The notes under the pieces are model-generated. The model was not told the origin of the DNA, did not search any database, and was given only the letters and a program-made list of their open reading frames with translations. Below are positions 1 through 8,055 of a stretch of 64,000 bases of DNA, piece by piece (position 1 is the stretch's first letter; the number at the start of each line of letters is the position of its first letter). The DNA lies in NCBI GenBank assembly GCA_030583885.1, contig CP129480.1, positions 682,001 to 746,000 of the forward strand. Reading direction: 5' to 3'. The position numbers and the translations under genes are program-made. This stretch comes from Anaerolineales bacterium (GTDB lineage Bacteria; Chloroflexota; Anaerolineae; Anaerolineales; Villigracilaceae).

Positions 1-2
1 CT

Positions 3-587
3 CAAATTACGGTGCAGCTTGCAAAGGGCCGTGATCTATTGATTGTCACGCAGGTTGAAACGGTCAATGCGTTTTTGCCATTGCATGACGACCTTGTAAA
101 ATTGGGATATGCCTCGTATGCGGTTGAGTTGTTATTGCGTTTTTCCTACGAGGAGGAAGGCGGGAATCCCACGCTCTTTCGATTGCTTGTAGAGACATTG
201 GATCGCATCGAGAAGGAATCCGAAGCCTGGCTTGCGGTTCGATATTATGAAATGCGATTACTGGATGCCGTGGGGTTTCGCCCGCAGTTATTCGAGTGCG
301 CGAATTGCGGACGCGAGATTCTTGCCGAGGATCAGTTCTTTTCGTTCACGGCCGGCGGCGTCATCTGTCTCCGCTGCGGGCAGGGCCTGCCCAACCTTGC
401 AAGGATCTCCGTGGAAACGCTCAAATATCTGCGCCATTTCCAGCGCTCAAGCTACCGGGATGCCTCTCGCGCACATCCCGGCCTTGGGATTAAAAAAGAA
501 GCGGAAATCCTCATGCAGGGATATTTCACGTATCTGTTGGAGCGCGAATTGAACACGCCGGGTTTCATCAAGCACGTTAAGTCGTAA
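3..587 (+). CDS. recO: DNA repair protein RecO, C-terminal part (5' end outside window)
   Basis: RecO loads RecA onto SSB-coated single-stranded DNA in the RecFOR recombinational repair pathway. The frame is open from the window edge, so the N-terminal OB fold lies outside and a GTG at 12 is internal. Visible are the helical RecO C domain and a four-cysteine zinc finger (CANC at about residues 96-99 counted from that GTG, then CLRC about 20 residues on). The C-terminal helix contains the typical EILMQGYFTYLLER pattern. The gene converges on the flavoprotein gene, and their 3' ends overlap by 11 bases. RecO commonly sits next to glyQS-dnaG-rpoD, which here starts 14.4 kb downstream. Confidence 0.93.
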   Translation, partial: QITVQLAKGRDLLIVTQVETVNAFLPLHDDLVKLGYASYAVELLLRFSYEEEGGNPTLFRLLVETLDRIEKESEAWLAVRYYEMRLLDAVGFRPQLFECANCGREILAEDQFFSFTAGGVICLRCGQGLPNLARISVETLKYLRHFQRSSYRDASRAHPGLGIKKEAEILMQGYFTYLLERELNTPGFIKHVKS

Positions 588-1761
588 TGGGAAAATTTCT
601 TTTACTCCAATTCAAAACGAATATCCATGCGACCAGCAGGACGAGCGGCTTCAACATGCGCCACAGCAGGATCTGGAACCATCTCCATTTGCAGGAATAG
701 AGGATCTGTGTGATGACCCAGCGCGCAAACAAGGTTTGACCCAGCCCGCTTCGCACCAGCCGGGGCTTGTATCCGCGGAATGAAAATTCGCCACGCTGGA
801 ATGACTCCGCCAGCTCCTGTGCCGCGATCGCGCCATAACCCAGCGCCATGCTGATGCCTTCGCCGAAGAGCGGGTCCGCGCCGACGGCATCGCCGACCAG
901 CAGCACCCTCGGCATGGATGCCTTGTTCAATGGGCTGTACCAGTGGATGGGGTGACCTTTGATCTCGTAGTCGTTCAGGTCAAAGCCGATGCGTTTCATC
1001 TCCTCGGCGAGCGGTGCTTTCAGCGCGGGGCGTTTTAGGTTTGAGAAAAGGTTTGTGTCGTAAACTCCCCAACAGCGCATGCGTTGACCCTTGACCTGTG
1101 TGGGGAAATCCCAGACATAGCCTGCGATATTGTCGGGGACGGGGAAGAAATCGAAGAAGGCTGTTTTCCCCCTCCCTTGCCCTCCCCCAAGATTGGGGGA
1201 GGGTTGGGTGGGAGTCAAAACCTCCAGCACCCTTGCCGTATAGACGGGATCGTTCGGGAAGATGCTGCGGCGTGTTACGCCGTTCGAGCCGTCTGCGCCC
1301 ACGACGATGGCGGCGCGGAATTCCCCCTGATCGGTTTGAACCGCCACACCGTTTTCATCGGGGATGACATGACTGATCTTGATGCCTTCCCGAATTTCGA
1401 TTCCCGCTTCGCGAGTCTTCCGTGCCAGCCAGTGATCGAACTCATCACGGCGGATGACGCGGATGGCATGACGTTTCGGCACGCGGACGGCGAGTCCCCT
1501 GCCCGCGAAATCGAAATGGACATTCGATGCATCCACATGTGGAACTTCGCGCACGTCAAGCCCGAGCCGTTCAAGAATGACTTCAGCGTCGATGACCAAT
1601 CCGCCGGCGCAAAGCTTCAGGCGCGGATACTGTTCCTTTTCCAGGATCAGGATGCGGGGGACGAGATGCGGAGCGATCTTTGCCAGATGCAATGCAGTGG
1701 AGAGTCCGCTCGGTCCGCCGCCGAGGATGAGAACATCGTGCTTTAACATATCCCTGTCCAT
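577..1761 (-). CDS. Geranylgeranyl reductase family FAD-dependent oxidoreductase
   Basis: A flavoprotein of about 394 residues of the geranylgeranyl reductase / digeranylgeranylglycerophospholipid reductase group, which saturates isoprenoid double bonds. The N-terminal Rossmann motif ILGGGPSG binds FAD. It is followed by the family's CAGG element, a GADGSNG motif and a late LLVGDAVGADPLFGEG block that contacts the flavin. A hydrophobic C-terminal segment (about residues 365-385) may attach it to the membrane. The frame is open about 200 bases upstream, but homology starts at MDRDMLKHDVLI. ATG at 1761 was chosen; ATG at 1749 is equally possible. A palindromic repeat (1180-1203) is translated in frame as a T/P/G-rich stretch. 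The exact substrate cannot be told from sequence. Confidence 0.85.
   Translation of the reverse strand: MDRDMLKHDVLILGGGPSGLSTALHLAKIAPHLVPRILILEKEQYPRLKLCAGGLVIDAEVILERLGLDVREVPHVDASNVHFDFAGRGLAVRVPKRHAIRVIRRDEFDHWLARKTREAGIEIREGIKISHVIPDENGVAVQTDQGEFRAAIVVGADGSNGVTRRSIFPNDPVYTARVLEVLTPTQPSPNLGGGQGRGKTAFFDFFPVPDNIAGYVWDFPTQVKGQRMRCWGVYDTNLFSNLKRPALKAPLAEEMKRIGFDLNDYEIKGHPIHWYSPLNKASMPRVLLVGDAVGADPLFGEGISMALGYGAIAAQELAESFQRGEFSFRGYKPRLVRSGLGQTLFARWVITQILYSCKWRWFQILLWRMLKPLVLLVAWIFVLNWSKRNFPITT
1180..1203. repeat. Perfect palindrome inside the flavoprotein coding region
   Basis: CCCTCCCCCAA, a 2-base loop (GA), then TTGGGGGAGGG: an 11-bp perfect inverted repeat. On the minus strand it is read in frame within a stretch starting TPTQPSPNLGGG, unlike the rest of the enzyme. 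C/G-rich palindromes of this kind are usually intergenic, so this looks like a repeat element tolerated as a surface loop. Confidence 0.75.
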
Positions 1762-1843
1762 TCTTATATTTTGCCATAAAAAACTGCAGGCCGGAATGTC
1801 GATCCGACCTGCTTTAAAAAAGGAGGAGAAAATTCTGTTCCGT

Positions 1844-3130
1844 TCAATCTGCCGCGGCGGTGGCTGGGACGGCGGCAATGCTCCCGCGCCAGAAGAATGC
1901 CCAGTACATGACAACCGAGATGGTGTAGAGGATGATCGTGCCGATGAAGGGCGGACCAAATCCGTATTGGACTTGCAGCCAGCCGCTGATGGTGGGGCTG
2001 AATGCCCAGCCGAAATTCCAAGCCATGCTGGTCAGGCTGGCGACCGTGGCGCGCGCGGACGGGTCCACGTGTTCCATGATGAAGGTTTGATAAACGGGGG
2101 AACTCATGTTCATCAACGCAAGGCGGATGTAGAACGTGGCGGCGCCGACCCAGAAGATGGGGGAAAAGCCCAGCAGGATCAGGAAGGGAATGGAGAGCGC
2201 CTGCGAGATCACCACAAGTTGTATCTTCCCCATGCGTTCGGCGAGCGGCGGGGCGATCAAAAGCCCGATTCCCATGGCCAGCGAACCCCATGCGAAGAGC
2301 GTGCCGATGACCGGGTCCGGCTGGTTGTGTACCACGCGGAAGAATACGTTCATGAACGGCATGATCAGCCCCGCGCCGATGGAGGTGAGCAACATGGGCA
2401 GGATGAGTTTGGTGAGCAGGAGCGGCTGTTTCGCGGCATATTCAAATGGCGCAAAGATGGCGCGTTGACTGCGGGTGATGCGCGGCGATTTCAGGAAGGC
2501 CAGCGGCAGGATGGCGATCCCCGCGCCGATGCCGACGATGAAGATGGAGTTGCCATAGGCGAGACTGCTGGTGGCGGAGACGTTTTGCGCGTTGCCGATC
2601 CAGGTGGGGAGGTAGCCGCCGACCCACGCGCCGACGGATGCCATTGTCATCTGCAAGCCCTGCCCGAAACTGAAGAGATACGTACGTTCCTTCTCGTTGC
2701 TGTTTTCCATCAGGAAGGGCGACATGGTGACGCCTGCCAGGCTCTGCGCGATACCGGAGATGACGTTCATGCTGTAGAGCGAGGCTTCGGTTTGCCAAAG
2801 CGCCATGGCGATGATGGAGAATGCCAGCATCGCGCCTGAAAGGATGAGCGAGGCTTTGCGCCCGATCACATCTGCGAGGTAGCCCATCGGCAGGGCGGCA
2901 ATGAGGGCGACGAAACTGCTGGTGGTGATGAGGTTGCCGAGCAGGGCCTCGTCGAAGCCGAGGCTGAGCGCATAAAAGTTGAATATCAGGCGGAAGACGC
3001 CCATCACCATGCCGGTGATGATGACGTTCAACAAATACAGCCGTGCGTTCGGCTTGAACTCGCGGACGTGGGAGCCGTATTCACCGAGCAGGCGGAACGG
3101 CTTGAAGAGTTTTGAAGTTTTTTCTTCCAT
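1844..3130 (-). CDS. Major facilitator superfamily transporter
   Basis: 428 residues with about 12 predicted membrane segments. The loop between segments 2 and 3 carries the MFS motif A form GYLADVIGRK, and the second half begins near residue 220. The protein probably acts as a drug/metabolite efflux or uptake carrier in the cytoplasmic membrane; the substrate cannot be inferred. It begins 3 bases after the stop of the ArsR-type regulator and is almost certainly cotranscribed with it, so its expression probably depends on that regulator and on the operator-rich promoter at 4593-4641. Confidence 0.88.
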   Translation of the reverse strand: MEEKTSKLFKPFRLLGEYGSHVREFKPNARLYLLNVIITGMVMGVFRLIFNFYALSLGFDEALLGNLITTSSFVALIAALPMGYLADVIGRKASLILSGAMLAFSIIAMALWQTEASLYSMNVISGIAQSLAGVTMSPFLMENSNEKERTYLFSFGQGLQMTMASVGAWVGGYLPTWIGNAQNVSATSSLAYGNSIFIVGIGAGIAILPLAFLKSPRITRSQRAIFAPFEYAAKQPLLLTKLILPMLLTSIGAGLIMPFMNVFFRVVHNQPDPVIGTLFAWGSLAMGIGLLIAPPLAERMGKIQLVVISQALSIPFLILLGFSPIFWVGAATFYIRLALMNMSSPVYQTFIMEHVDPSARATVASLTSMAWNFGWAFSPTISGWLQVQYGFGPPFIGTIILYTISVVMYWAFFWRGSIAAVPATAAAD

Positions 3131-3133
3131 GTT

Positions 3134-4243
3134 TTATTCGGGGGCTTTTTCCAAAAAGGACCTCATGTTGCCGCAGACCTGGTCGAGCGCCTGCTTGCGG
3201 ATGGTGTAGCGGTTTTCCTCCTGCTTGAAGGATAATTCGACAAGGCTGGCGAGACGCAGTTCCCTTAAGTGATGCGTTACGGTGGGCGGGCGGAGGTGCA
3301 GGCGGCGGGCGATCTCGGCAGGGGTCAGGCTTTCATGCGAGAGATAGTAGAGGATCTTCAGGCGTGTCGGGTCGGCCAGGGCTTTAAGCGAGCGGACGAG
3401 CGCATCGGGCACGGTCTCACCGGGGATGACGGACATATCCGCCGGGCGCGTACCGAAGAGCATAAGCATGGTATGCCTGTCAAGTTTTTCGAAGAAGATC
3501 AACGGAGTCGTCCAGAAGGCGGGGGCAATGATGAATTTTTCCGCGCGGAATTCCTCCTCCAGTTTGATGCCCTGCGAGAGTTCGAGGAACAACTTTTCGA
3601 AGGTCAGTTTGGAGGCGAGTGTCTGCGCGTTTTCCAGACCAGCCCGCAGGATGGGTTCGACGCGTTTTTCGTCCTCTTCGAAAAATGCCTGGTAGTAGGC
3701 ATTCAAGGCGGAGAGGTACCCTTCGCCCAGTTCCTCGGGGCGGCTCCACCAATCCAGTGCGCGTTCAATGGCGTCCCTTTTCATTCCGCCATGTTTTTTG
3801 TGAAACGTCTTGAAAAGATGATCCGCATCCGCTTCCGTCCATTTTCCCTCAGACGCGACGCGCTGGAGAATTTCATCGAACCTGGCATGCTTTTCTTTGT
3901 CTTCTTCATTGACGAATTCAATGGGTTCGCCCACTCTTTGGAGTTTGAGCAACCGTTCGGCGGGGGGAATCTGTTTCAGCGCCCAGAGCGCGCTGATGGC
4001 ATCCTTGGGAGCGGTGAGGTCGGCAAGCCATTTCAACGGCACTCCGGTCAGGCGAAAGACATCTTCGAGCAGTTTTCGTTCCTCCACCGGGATGCGTGCG
4101 CGGACACTTGCGGCGTAGGCAGGGCGTATGCCAAAATATTCAGGCTCATGCAGAACATGCAAGCTGACGAAAAGTTCGTAGGCTGTGCCGAAATCCCAAT
4201 GGATCTCGGGGGCGGTGATCTGTTTTTCAGTCAGGATTTCCAT
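3134..4243 (-). CDS. ArsR-type transcriptional regulator with a large N-terminal domain
   Basis: 369 residues. The last 100 contain an ArsR-type winged helix (LADPTRLKILYYLSHE, then the recognition helix near LRPPTVTHHLREL). The first 270 residues are an uncharacterised helical region that probably senses a ligand. Typical one-domain ArsR metal repressors are about 100 residues, and no metal-binding CxC motif is seen in the HTH. ATG 4243 was chosen over an upstream in-frame ATG because GAGGAAA lies 5-6 bases before it. It lies between a 74-residue protein and an MFS transporter on the same strand, which suggests a self-regulated resistance or uptake operon. Confidence 0.82.
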   Translation of the reverse strand: MEILTEKQITAPEIHWDFGTAYELFVSLHVLHEPEYFGIRPAYAASVRARIPVEERKLLEDVFRLTGVPLKWLADLTAPKDAISALWALKQIPPAERLLKLQRVGEPIEFVNEEDKEKHARFDEILQRVASEGKWTEADADHLFKTFHKKHGGMKRDAIERALDWWSRPEELGEGYLSALNAYYQAFFEEDEKRVEPILRAGLENAQTLASKLTFEKLFLELSQGIKLEEEFRAEKFIIAPAFWTTPLIFFEKLDRHTMLMLFGTRPADMSVIPGETVPDALVRSLKALADPTRLKILYYLSHESLTPAEIARRLHLRPPTVTHHLRELRLASLVELSFKQEENRYTIRKQALDQVCGNMRSFLEKAPE

Positions 4244-4287
4244 GTGTTTCCTCGTTATGCGTATAATTTCCCGGAACAAGCTGTAAT

Positions 4288-4316
4288 GTCCCGAAGGTTC
4301 TCAGTGCCCTCGGGAC
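4288..4316 (-). other. Intra-operon hairpin
   Basis: GTCCCGA and TCGGGAC form a 7-bp stem with a 15-base loop between the small gene and the ArsR-type gene. There is no U-run on the transcribed (minus) strand, so a processing or mRNA-stability site is likelier than a terminator. Confidence 0.35.
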
Positions 4317-4323
4317 GTCCGTT

Positions 4324-4548
4324 CTATTTCGCGGATTTCAGCTTTCTGCCAATGGAGATCAGCGTGTCGCCGGTGGTTTTGTCGATGGTCTCATTGAAGG
4401 GAGGCACGTGTTTGAAGAGCGTTCCCAGGGTGACGAGTACCTGACCGGTCTGGTGGGTGAAGATGCTGCGGGTGGATGGCTCCGCTTCCAGCGCGTGGGG
4501 GGCGATTTCTCGTTTTTCCATAATATGTTCGAAAGTATTCGTAGACAT
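4324..4548 (-). CDS. Small hypothetical protein, first gene of the ArsR-MFS operon
   Basis: 74 residues, starting MSTNTFEH. No recognised family. It is mostly polar, with no membrane segment or signal peptide, and ends in a basic tail (GRKLKSAK). ATG 4548 was chosen over an upstream ATG because AGAGGCAGCC just before it gives a ribosome binding site. It is the first gene after a strong promoter carrying two palindromic operators and precedes the ArsR-type regulator by about 80 bases. The context suggests a cofactor of the same response, but nothing in the sequence shows a function. Confidence 0.6.
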   Translation of the reverse strand: MSTNTFEHIMEKREIAPHALEAEPSTRSIFTHQTGQVLVTLGTLFKHVPPFNETIDKTTGDTLISIGRKLKSAK

Positions 4549-4592
4549 GGCTGCCTCTCTCCTTGGATAAAACAATTAGGCAAATGCCTGTG

Positions 4593-4641
4593 TTAGACCG
4601 ATGTCTAATTAGATAATAGTCTAAGTTAGACGGTTTGTCAA
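4593..4641 (-). promoter_or_regulatory. Minus-strand promoter with two palindromic operators
   Basis: On the minus strand: TTGACA (4636-4641), a 17-base spacer, TATTAT (4613-4618). The spacer contains GTCTAAGTTAGAC (4619-4631), a palindrome around one base. Just downstream of the -10 box lies TTAGACCGATGTCTAA (4593-4608), with the same 6-bp arms. A repressor bound at both sites would cover the -35/-10 spacer and the start point. The binding protein is not identified; the ArsR-type regulator two genes down is the obvious candidate. Confidence 0.75.
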
Positions 4642-4741
4642 GAGGTAATTTTCTCTTAATTTGGGGATTTCCCTGCGTTTTTCCCCTTTGGCTGTATAAT
4701 TTTCGAATTCCCGTCACCCCTGCCCATCGAAAGGACAAACC

Positions 4742-5584
4742 ATGACGCGCAAAATCCTGACCGGCACGTTGATCGTAGCAAGTTCCCTGCTGTTGATTTT
4801 GAGTGTGGCCGGCATTGTCCTTGCCTGGGCGTACAACGAGCCTGTGACTCGCGATGTGGTCGGCAGGATGGAAGCGATAGACGCCGAACTGGCACTGGTG
4901 GAAACCACATTGACCAATTCAAAGCGGGAGATCGAACGCACTCTGCGCATCGTGAACGCCACGGAAGCGGCGTTGGAAAAATTCACACTCAATGATCCCC
5001 AGGAGTTTTTCAAGAATGTGCAGACAACACTGGATGAAGGACTCGTCCCCGAACTGGTAACAGCGCGGGAACGCCTGGTCGCCGCACGCGACTCGCTCGA
5101 ACAGTTGCGCGTCACTCTCTTCGGGTTGAACTTGATCCCGTTCCTTCAAATTAACATCCCCGACAAGCTACTGGCCGATCTGATCGCCTCCGCGGATGCG
5201 ATGCAGGGCAAGGTCGATGATGTGAGTCTGCTTGCCCGGCAGGCATCCACGTTTCTAGACGACGCTTCCTACCTGCTGGGCGGCGATTTCACGGAGACGA
5301 AAGCTAGCCTGGAATTTTTCCTTGCCGCAATTGACGAATATCAGTTGAAGATATTTGCATGGCGCGGGGAGATCGCCGTATGGATTCAACTCTTCCCCGC
5401 TTGGGTGGACCGCGCTTCGATCTTCCTAACCTTCTTCCTGCTCTGGTTTGGATTCTCCCAGTTCGGGCTGATCCTGCATGGGTTAAGTCTGCGGCGGGGG
5501 GATGATCCGCTTGACGTGTGGCGGGAATTTTTCATAAAGTCATCTGATGATCGAGTAGAAGATCCCTCGCTGCGCTCCGAATGA
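4742..5584 (+). CDS. Membrane protein with periplasmic coiled coil, unknown function
   Basis: 280 residues. A membrane segment at about 8-30 and a second at about 218-240 flank a roughly 180-residue, heptad-rich helical region (40-130 especially), presumably outside the membrane. No enzymatic motif is visible. The start ATG has AAAGGA 7 bases upstream and a TATAAT box at 4695-4700. The gene stands alone: it is divergent from the ArsR operon and converges with the metallophosphoesterase (4-base gap). The layout resembles small envelope-spanning or chemoreceptor-like proteins, but no HAMP or signalling domain is seen. Confidence 0.7.
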   Translation: MTRKILTGTLIVASSLLLILSVAGIVLAWAYNEPVTRDVVGRMEAIDAELALVETTLTNSKREIERTLRIVNATEAALEKFTLNDPQEFFKNVQTTLDEGLVPELVTARERLVAARDSLEQLRVTLFGLNLIPFLQINIPDKLLADLIASADAMQGKVDDVSLLARQASTFLDDASYLLGGDFTETKASLEFFLAAIDEYQLKIFAWRGEIAVWIQLFPAWVDRASIFLTFFLLWFGFSQFGLILHGLSLRRGDDPLDVWREFFIKSSDDRVEDPSLRSE

Positions 5585-5588
5585 AAAT

Positions 5589-6956
5589 TTATGCGTATGC
5601 GCCGGACCACGTCTCAAAGCGGCGTCCGTCGTGTTCCTCGGGGGTGTAAAAGGTGAGGTAGGTGAGCGCCTGATAAGGCACGAATTTTTGTTCCTTCGGA
5701 TTTTGAATGGCAAGGTCGAAATAGGAATGCCATGTCCCCGCGTTGAAGTAGATCTGGCTTTGGGGTTCGGGCATGCCGATGTTCATTCCCAGCGGCACCA
5801 CTTCATAATAATGCGTATGTCCGTAGATAATGTGCTGGGCCTTGCCGTTTAGGAAGGCGGGTTCCTTGAGGGCGTGGCCGGCAAAGGAATGTTTTCCGCT
5901 CCACATCTTTTTCCGCACCCAGATGACCACGTCATTGATGGTCGCAAACGTTGCGCGACCCGACATCTTGATGATCAACTCCATGGCATCCACCACATCG
6001 AAGCGATAGGCCTTGTCGGCCTCGCGCACAAAGTCAAGCTGCAGGAATTCCTGCGCAATATCGTCCCACACGCCCTTTAATTCATCCTCCAGCGGATGCG
6101 AACCCGCATAGTGGCGGATCTGTCCGCTGATCCAGAGCGGGGCGGCGAGCACCGGGCGGATATTGGCGATCTTGCGCAGGCTGTCCACGATGCCGGCCGG
6201 CAGAAGGTCGCCGTAGCGTTTTTGCACCTCCACGGGGAAACGGTTGCATACGTCCATGGTAAAGGCATCGCCGACGGTACCGTGGTCGCGTCCCTTATCC
6301 TTGTCGTAGTTGAACTTGTCGTACATGTCGCCGTGACGGGCGGAGACTTTATGCCTCTCGAATAGATCCTTAAGGAAGGGGGACTCCTCTGCATCATACG
6401 GGAAGGGGGAAACCGGGTTGCTCAACCCCATCCGCTTGATCATCTCGCGGCGGATCTCGTCAAAGGCCGCGCCTTTGAGGTGATAGTACCAGTCGTGATT
6501 GCCCACCATGTAATGAATGCGGACCTTTAATGGAATCTGTTCCCGGCTGTCGAGATCAGGCTCGCCTTTGCTGTTTGCAGGCGCAAGGCGGATCTCTTCT
6601 CCGCTGGCGAGGTGGCGCAGGATCTGCATGGCTTCTTTGTTCTCATCAAGGATCGCGCGGGTGACCTCGAGCAGTTTGGGCGCGTAATTCGGGTGGGTCG
6701 GGTCGCTCCATGGGCGGACGTAGTTTGCGTCGCCGGGAGACGTGTCCAGCCAGTGCGTGGAGTGCAGCGGATCGAGGACGTCGCCCATCAACAGGACGTC
6801 GAGGCTTTCGATCGGACGGTAGCCCCCGTCCCTGCGGACGGAGGCAAAGCGGGCAGTTTCCGTCAGGCGGCGGGCAAATAATCGAAACGCGCTGGGGGAG
6901 ATCGAATCGGCGGTGGTTCCGTCGCCGAGGTGAAGGTCGCTGACGATGACAAGCAT
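5589..6956 (-). CDS. Calcineurin-like metallophosphoesterase
   Basis: 455 residues with the full set of binuclear-metal motifs in order: SDLHLGDG (DxH), MGDVLDPL (GDxxD), VGNHDWYYH (GNHD) and YGHTHYY (GHTH near the C-terminus). The family hydrolyses phosphomono- or diesters; the substrate here is unknown. There is no signal peptide, so it is probably cytoplasmic. It is longer than minimal family members because of a roughly 180-residue insertion between the GNHD and GHTH motifs. ATG 6956 is preferred because AGGGAA lies 5 bases before it and homology starts at once with MLVIVSDLHLG. Confidence 0.88.
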   Translation of the reverse strand: MLVIVSDLHLGDGTTADSISPSAFRLFARRLTETARFASVRRDGGYRPIESLDVLLMGDVLDPLHSTHWLDTSPGDANYVRPWSDPTHPNYAPKLLEVTRAILDENKEAMQILRHLASGEEIRLAPANSKGEPDLDSREQIPLKVRIHYMVGNHDWYYHLKGAAFDEIRREMIKRMGLSNPVSPFPYDAEESPFLKDLFERHKVSARHGDMYDKFNYDKDKGRDHGTVGDAFTMDVCNRFPVEVQKRYGDLLPAGIVDSLRKIANIRPVLAAPLWISGQIRHYAGSHPLEDELKGVWDDIAQEFLQLDFVREADKAYRFDVVDAMELIIKMSGRATFATINDVVIWVRKKMWSGKHSFAGHALKEPAFLNGKAQHIIYGHTHYYEVVPLGMNIGMPEPQSQIYFNAGTWHSYFDLAIQNPKEQKFVPYQALTYLTFYTPEEHDGRRFETWSGAYA

Positions 6957-7045
6957 GGTGTTCCCTGATGAATGACGTCCGGTCATGCAGATTATAGCTT
7001 AATGATGGGGGATGGCTGCATTCTCTGTGGAAACATCCGTCGGCC

Positions 7046-7074
7046 TTGACTTAGAACAGATGTTCTATTACACT
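7046..7074 (+). promoter_or_regulatory. Promoter with an SOS/LexA-like box in its spacer
   Basis: TTGACT (7046-7051), 17 bases, TACACT (7069-7074). The spacer holds TAGAACAGATGTTCTA (7052-7067), a palindrome with 7-bp arms that matches the GAAC-N4-GTTC core bound by LexA in Gram-positive bacteria. The expected transcription start falls within 1-3 bases of the ATG at 7083, so the transcript may be leaderless. That this host's LexA uses this core is an inference. Confidence 0.6.
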
Positions 7075-7082
7075 TTCCCCAA

Positions 7083-7463
7083 ATGTCCATTTGGAAAATA
7101 CTGAAACAATTATGGATGGGCTCGCGGCAAAGCAGGAGAGAATATTCCCATACTGTGGAAGATGTTCATCCCCTTCCATCGACAAACCAGGCTGCGTATC
7201 CAGTTCACGATCCAAATACGGATGAGCGTTACCAGCGCTGGATCGGCCTCTCCCCGCGCGAGCAGGATGTCACCGCGCTGGCCTGCCTGCGATACACAAA
7301 CCCCCAGATCGCCGCCCGCCTTGGGCTGTCGGTTGGGACTGTCCGATCCTATCTTGAAAAGGTGCTCAACAAATTGGGGTTACAGAGCAAGGCGGATCTG
7401 CGCGTGTTCTTTGCGGCTTGGGACTTCAGTGAATTTGAGAGACGACAAGACCCGCATCGCTGA
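7083..7463 (+). CDS. Small LuxR/GerE-type HTH regulator
   Basis: 126 residues. Residues 56-112 form a LuxR-family helix-turn-helix (LSPREQDVTALACLRYTN, then IAARLGLSVGTVRSYLEKV). No receiver or ligand-binding domain precedes it; the first 50 residues are basic and low in structure. No ribosome binding site is visible and the promoter abuts the ATG, so translation is probably leaderless. The LexA-like palindrome in the promoter suggests induction by DNA damage. A terminator separates it from the TIR gene 110 bases downstream. Confidence 0.8.
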   Translation: MSIWKILKQLWMGSRQSRREYSHTVEDVHPLPSTNQAAYPVHDPNTDERYQRWIGLSPREQDVTALACLRYTNPQIAARLGLSVGTVRSYLEKVLNKLGLQSKADLRVFFAAWDFSEFERRQDPHR

Positions 7464-7524
7464 CCCTGGTTGCTGGTTCTACCCCCATATCTGCCTCCCC
7501 TTTTTTACGGCTACCCAATGCCCG

Positions 7525-7551
7525 CCCCTTAAAAGGGGTTTTTTATTTTTT
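7525..7551 (+). terminator. Rho-independent terminator after the LuxR-type gene
   Basis: CCCCTT, a 2-base loop (AA), AAGGGG, followed by a long T-rich run. It separates the LuxR-type gene from the TIR gene. Confidence 0.7.
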
Positions 7552-7573
7552 GGGTCCGGGCTATTGTGGTGGC

Positions 7574-8008
7574 ATGAAGAAGCATTTGAAAAAAACAACG
7601 ATCAAGGTTTTCCTGTGCCATGCCCACGCGGACCGTGATCTCGTGCGCGTGTTGTGCGCACGGCTGAAAAGAGATCATGTCGAGCCGTGGTTGGATACGG
7701 AAGCCCTACTGCCCGGCCAGAACTGGGCATATGAGATCCACAGGGCGATCCTTGGGAGCGACGTGGTGATCGTCTGTCTTTCGCAGGGCTTCAGCCAACA
7801 GCATGGATATCGTCACGAGGAATTGAAGCTCGCCCTCGAAAAAGCAAAGATGTTGCCAATGGATGATATCTTCATCATCCCCGTCCGACTGGAAGAATGT
7901 GACCCGCCCGATTCCCTGCGACATTTGCACCGCGTGGATCTGTTCGGAAAGGATGGGTATCAAATATTACTGCGTGCATTGCGAAGGCGGGATTCTTTAA
8001 AGGGATAG
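7574..8008 (+). CDS. Stand-alone TIR-domain protein
   Basis: 144 residues made almost wholly of one TIR domain. It has the beta-A strand and box 1 (KVFLCHAHADRD, residues 11-22), the loop with WLDTEALLPGQNW (39-51), strand VVIVCLS (64-70) and a HEELKLAL helix whose Glu82 or Glu83 is in the position of the catalytic glutamate of NAD-hydrolysing TIR domains. Bacterial TIR domains commonly act as NADases or cyclic ADP-ribose synthases in antiphage defence; no partner gene is obvious next door. ATG 7574 is chosen, although its ribosome binding site is weak. Its box 1 sequence recurs in three truncated TIR fragments 3-4 kb downstream. Confidence 0.85.
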   Translation: MKKHLKKTTIKVFLCHAHADRDLVRVLCARLKRDHVEPWLDTEALLPGQNWAYEIHRAILGSDVVIVCLSQGFSQQHGYRHEELKLALEKAKMLPMDDIFIIPVRLEECDPPDSLRHLHRVDLFGKDGYQILLRALRRRDSLKG

Positions 8009-8055
8009 ATTTCCTTCCATTGCCCGGTTGTATAATGATTAATGGGGATGGTCTC

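Noticed and set aside
1084..1746. 220-codon plus-strand frame opposite the flavoprotein gene
   Set aside because: It is a shadow: the minus-strand frame has clear FAD-binding motifs and this one matches nothing.
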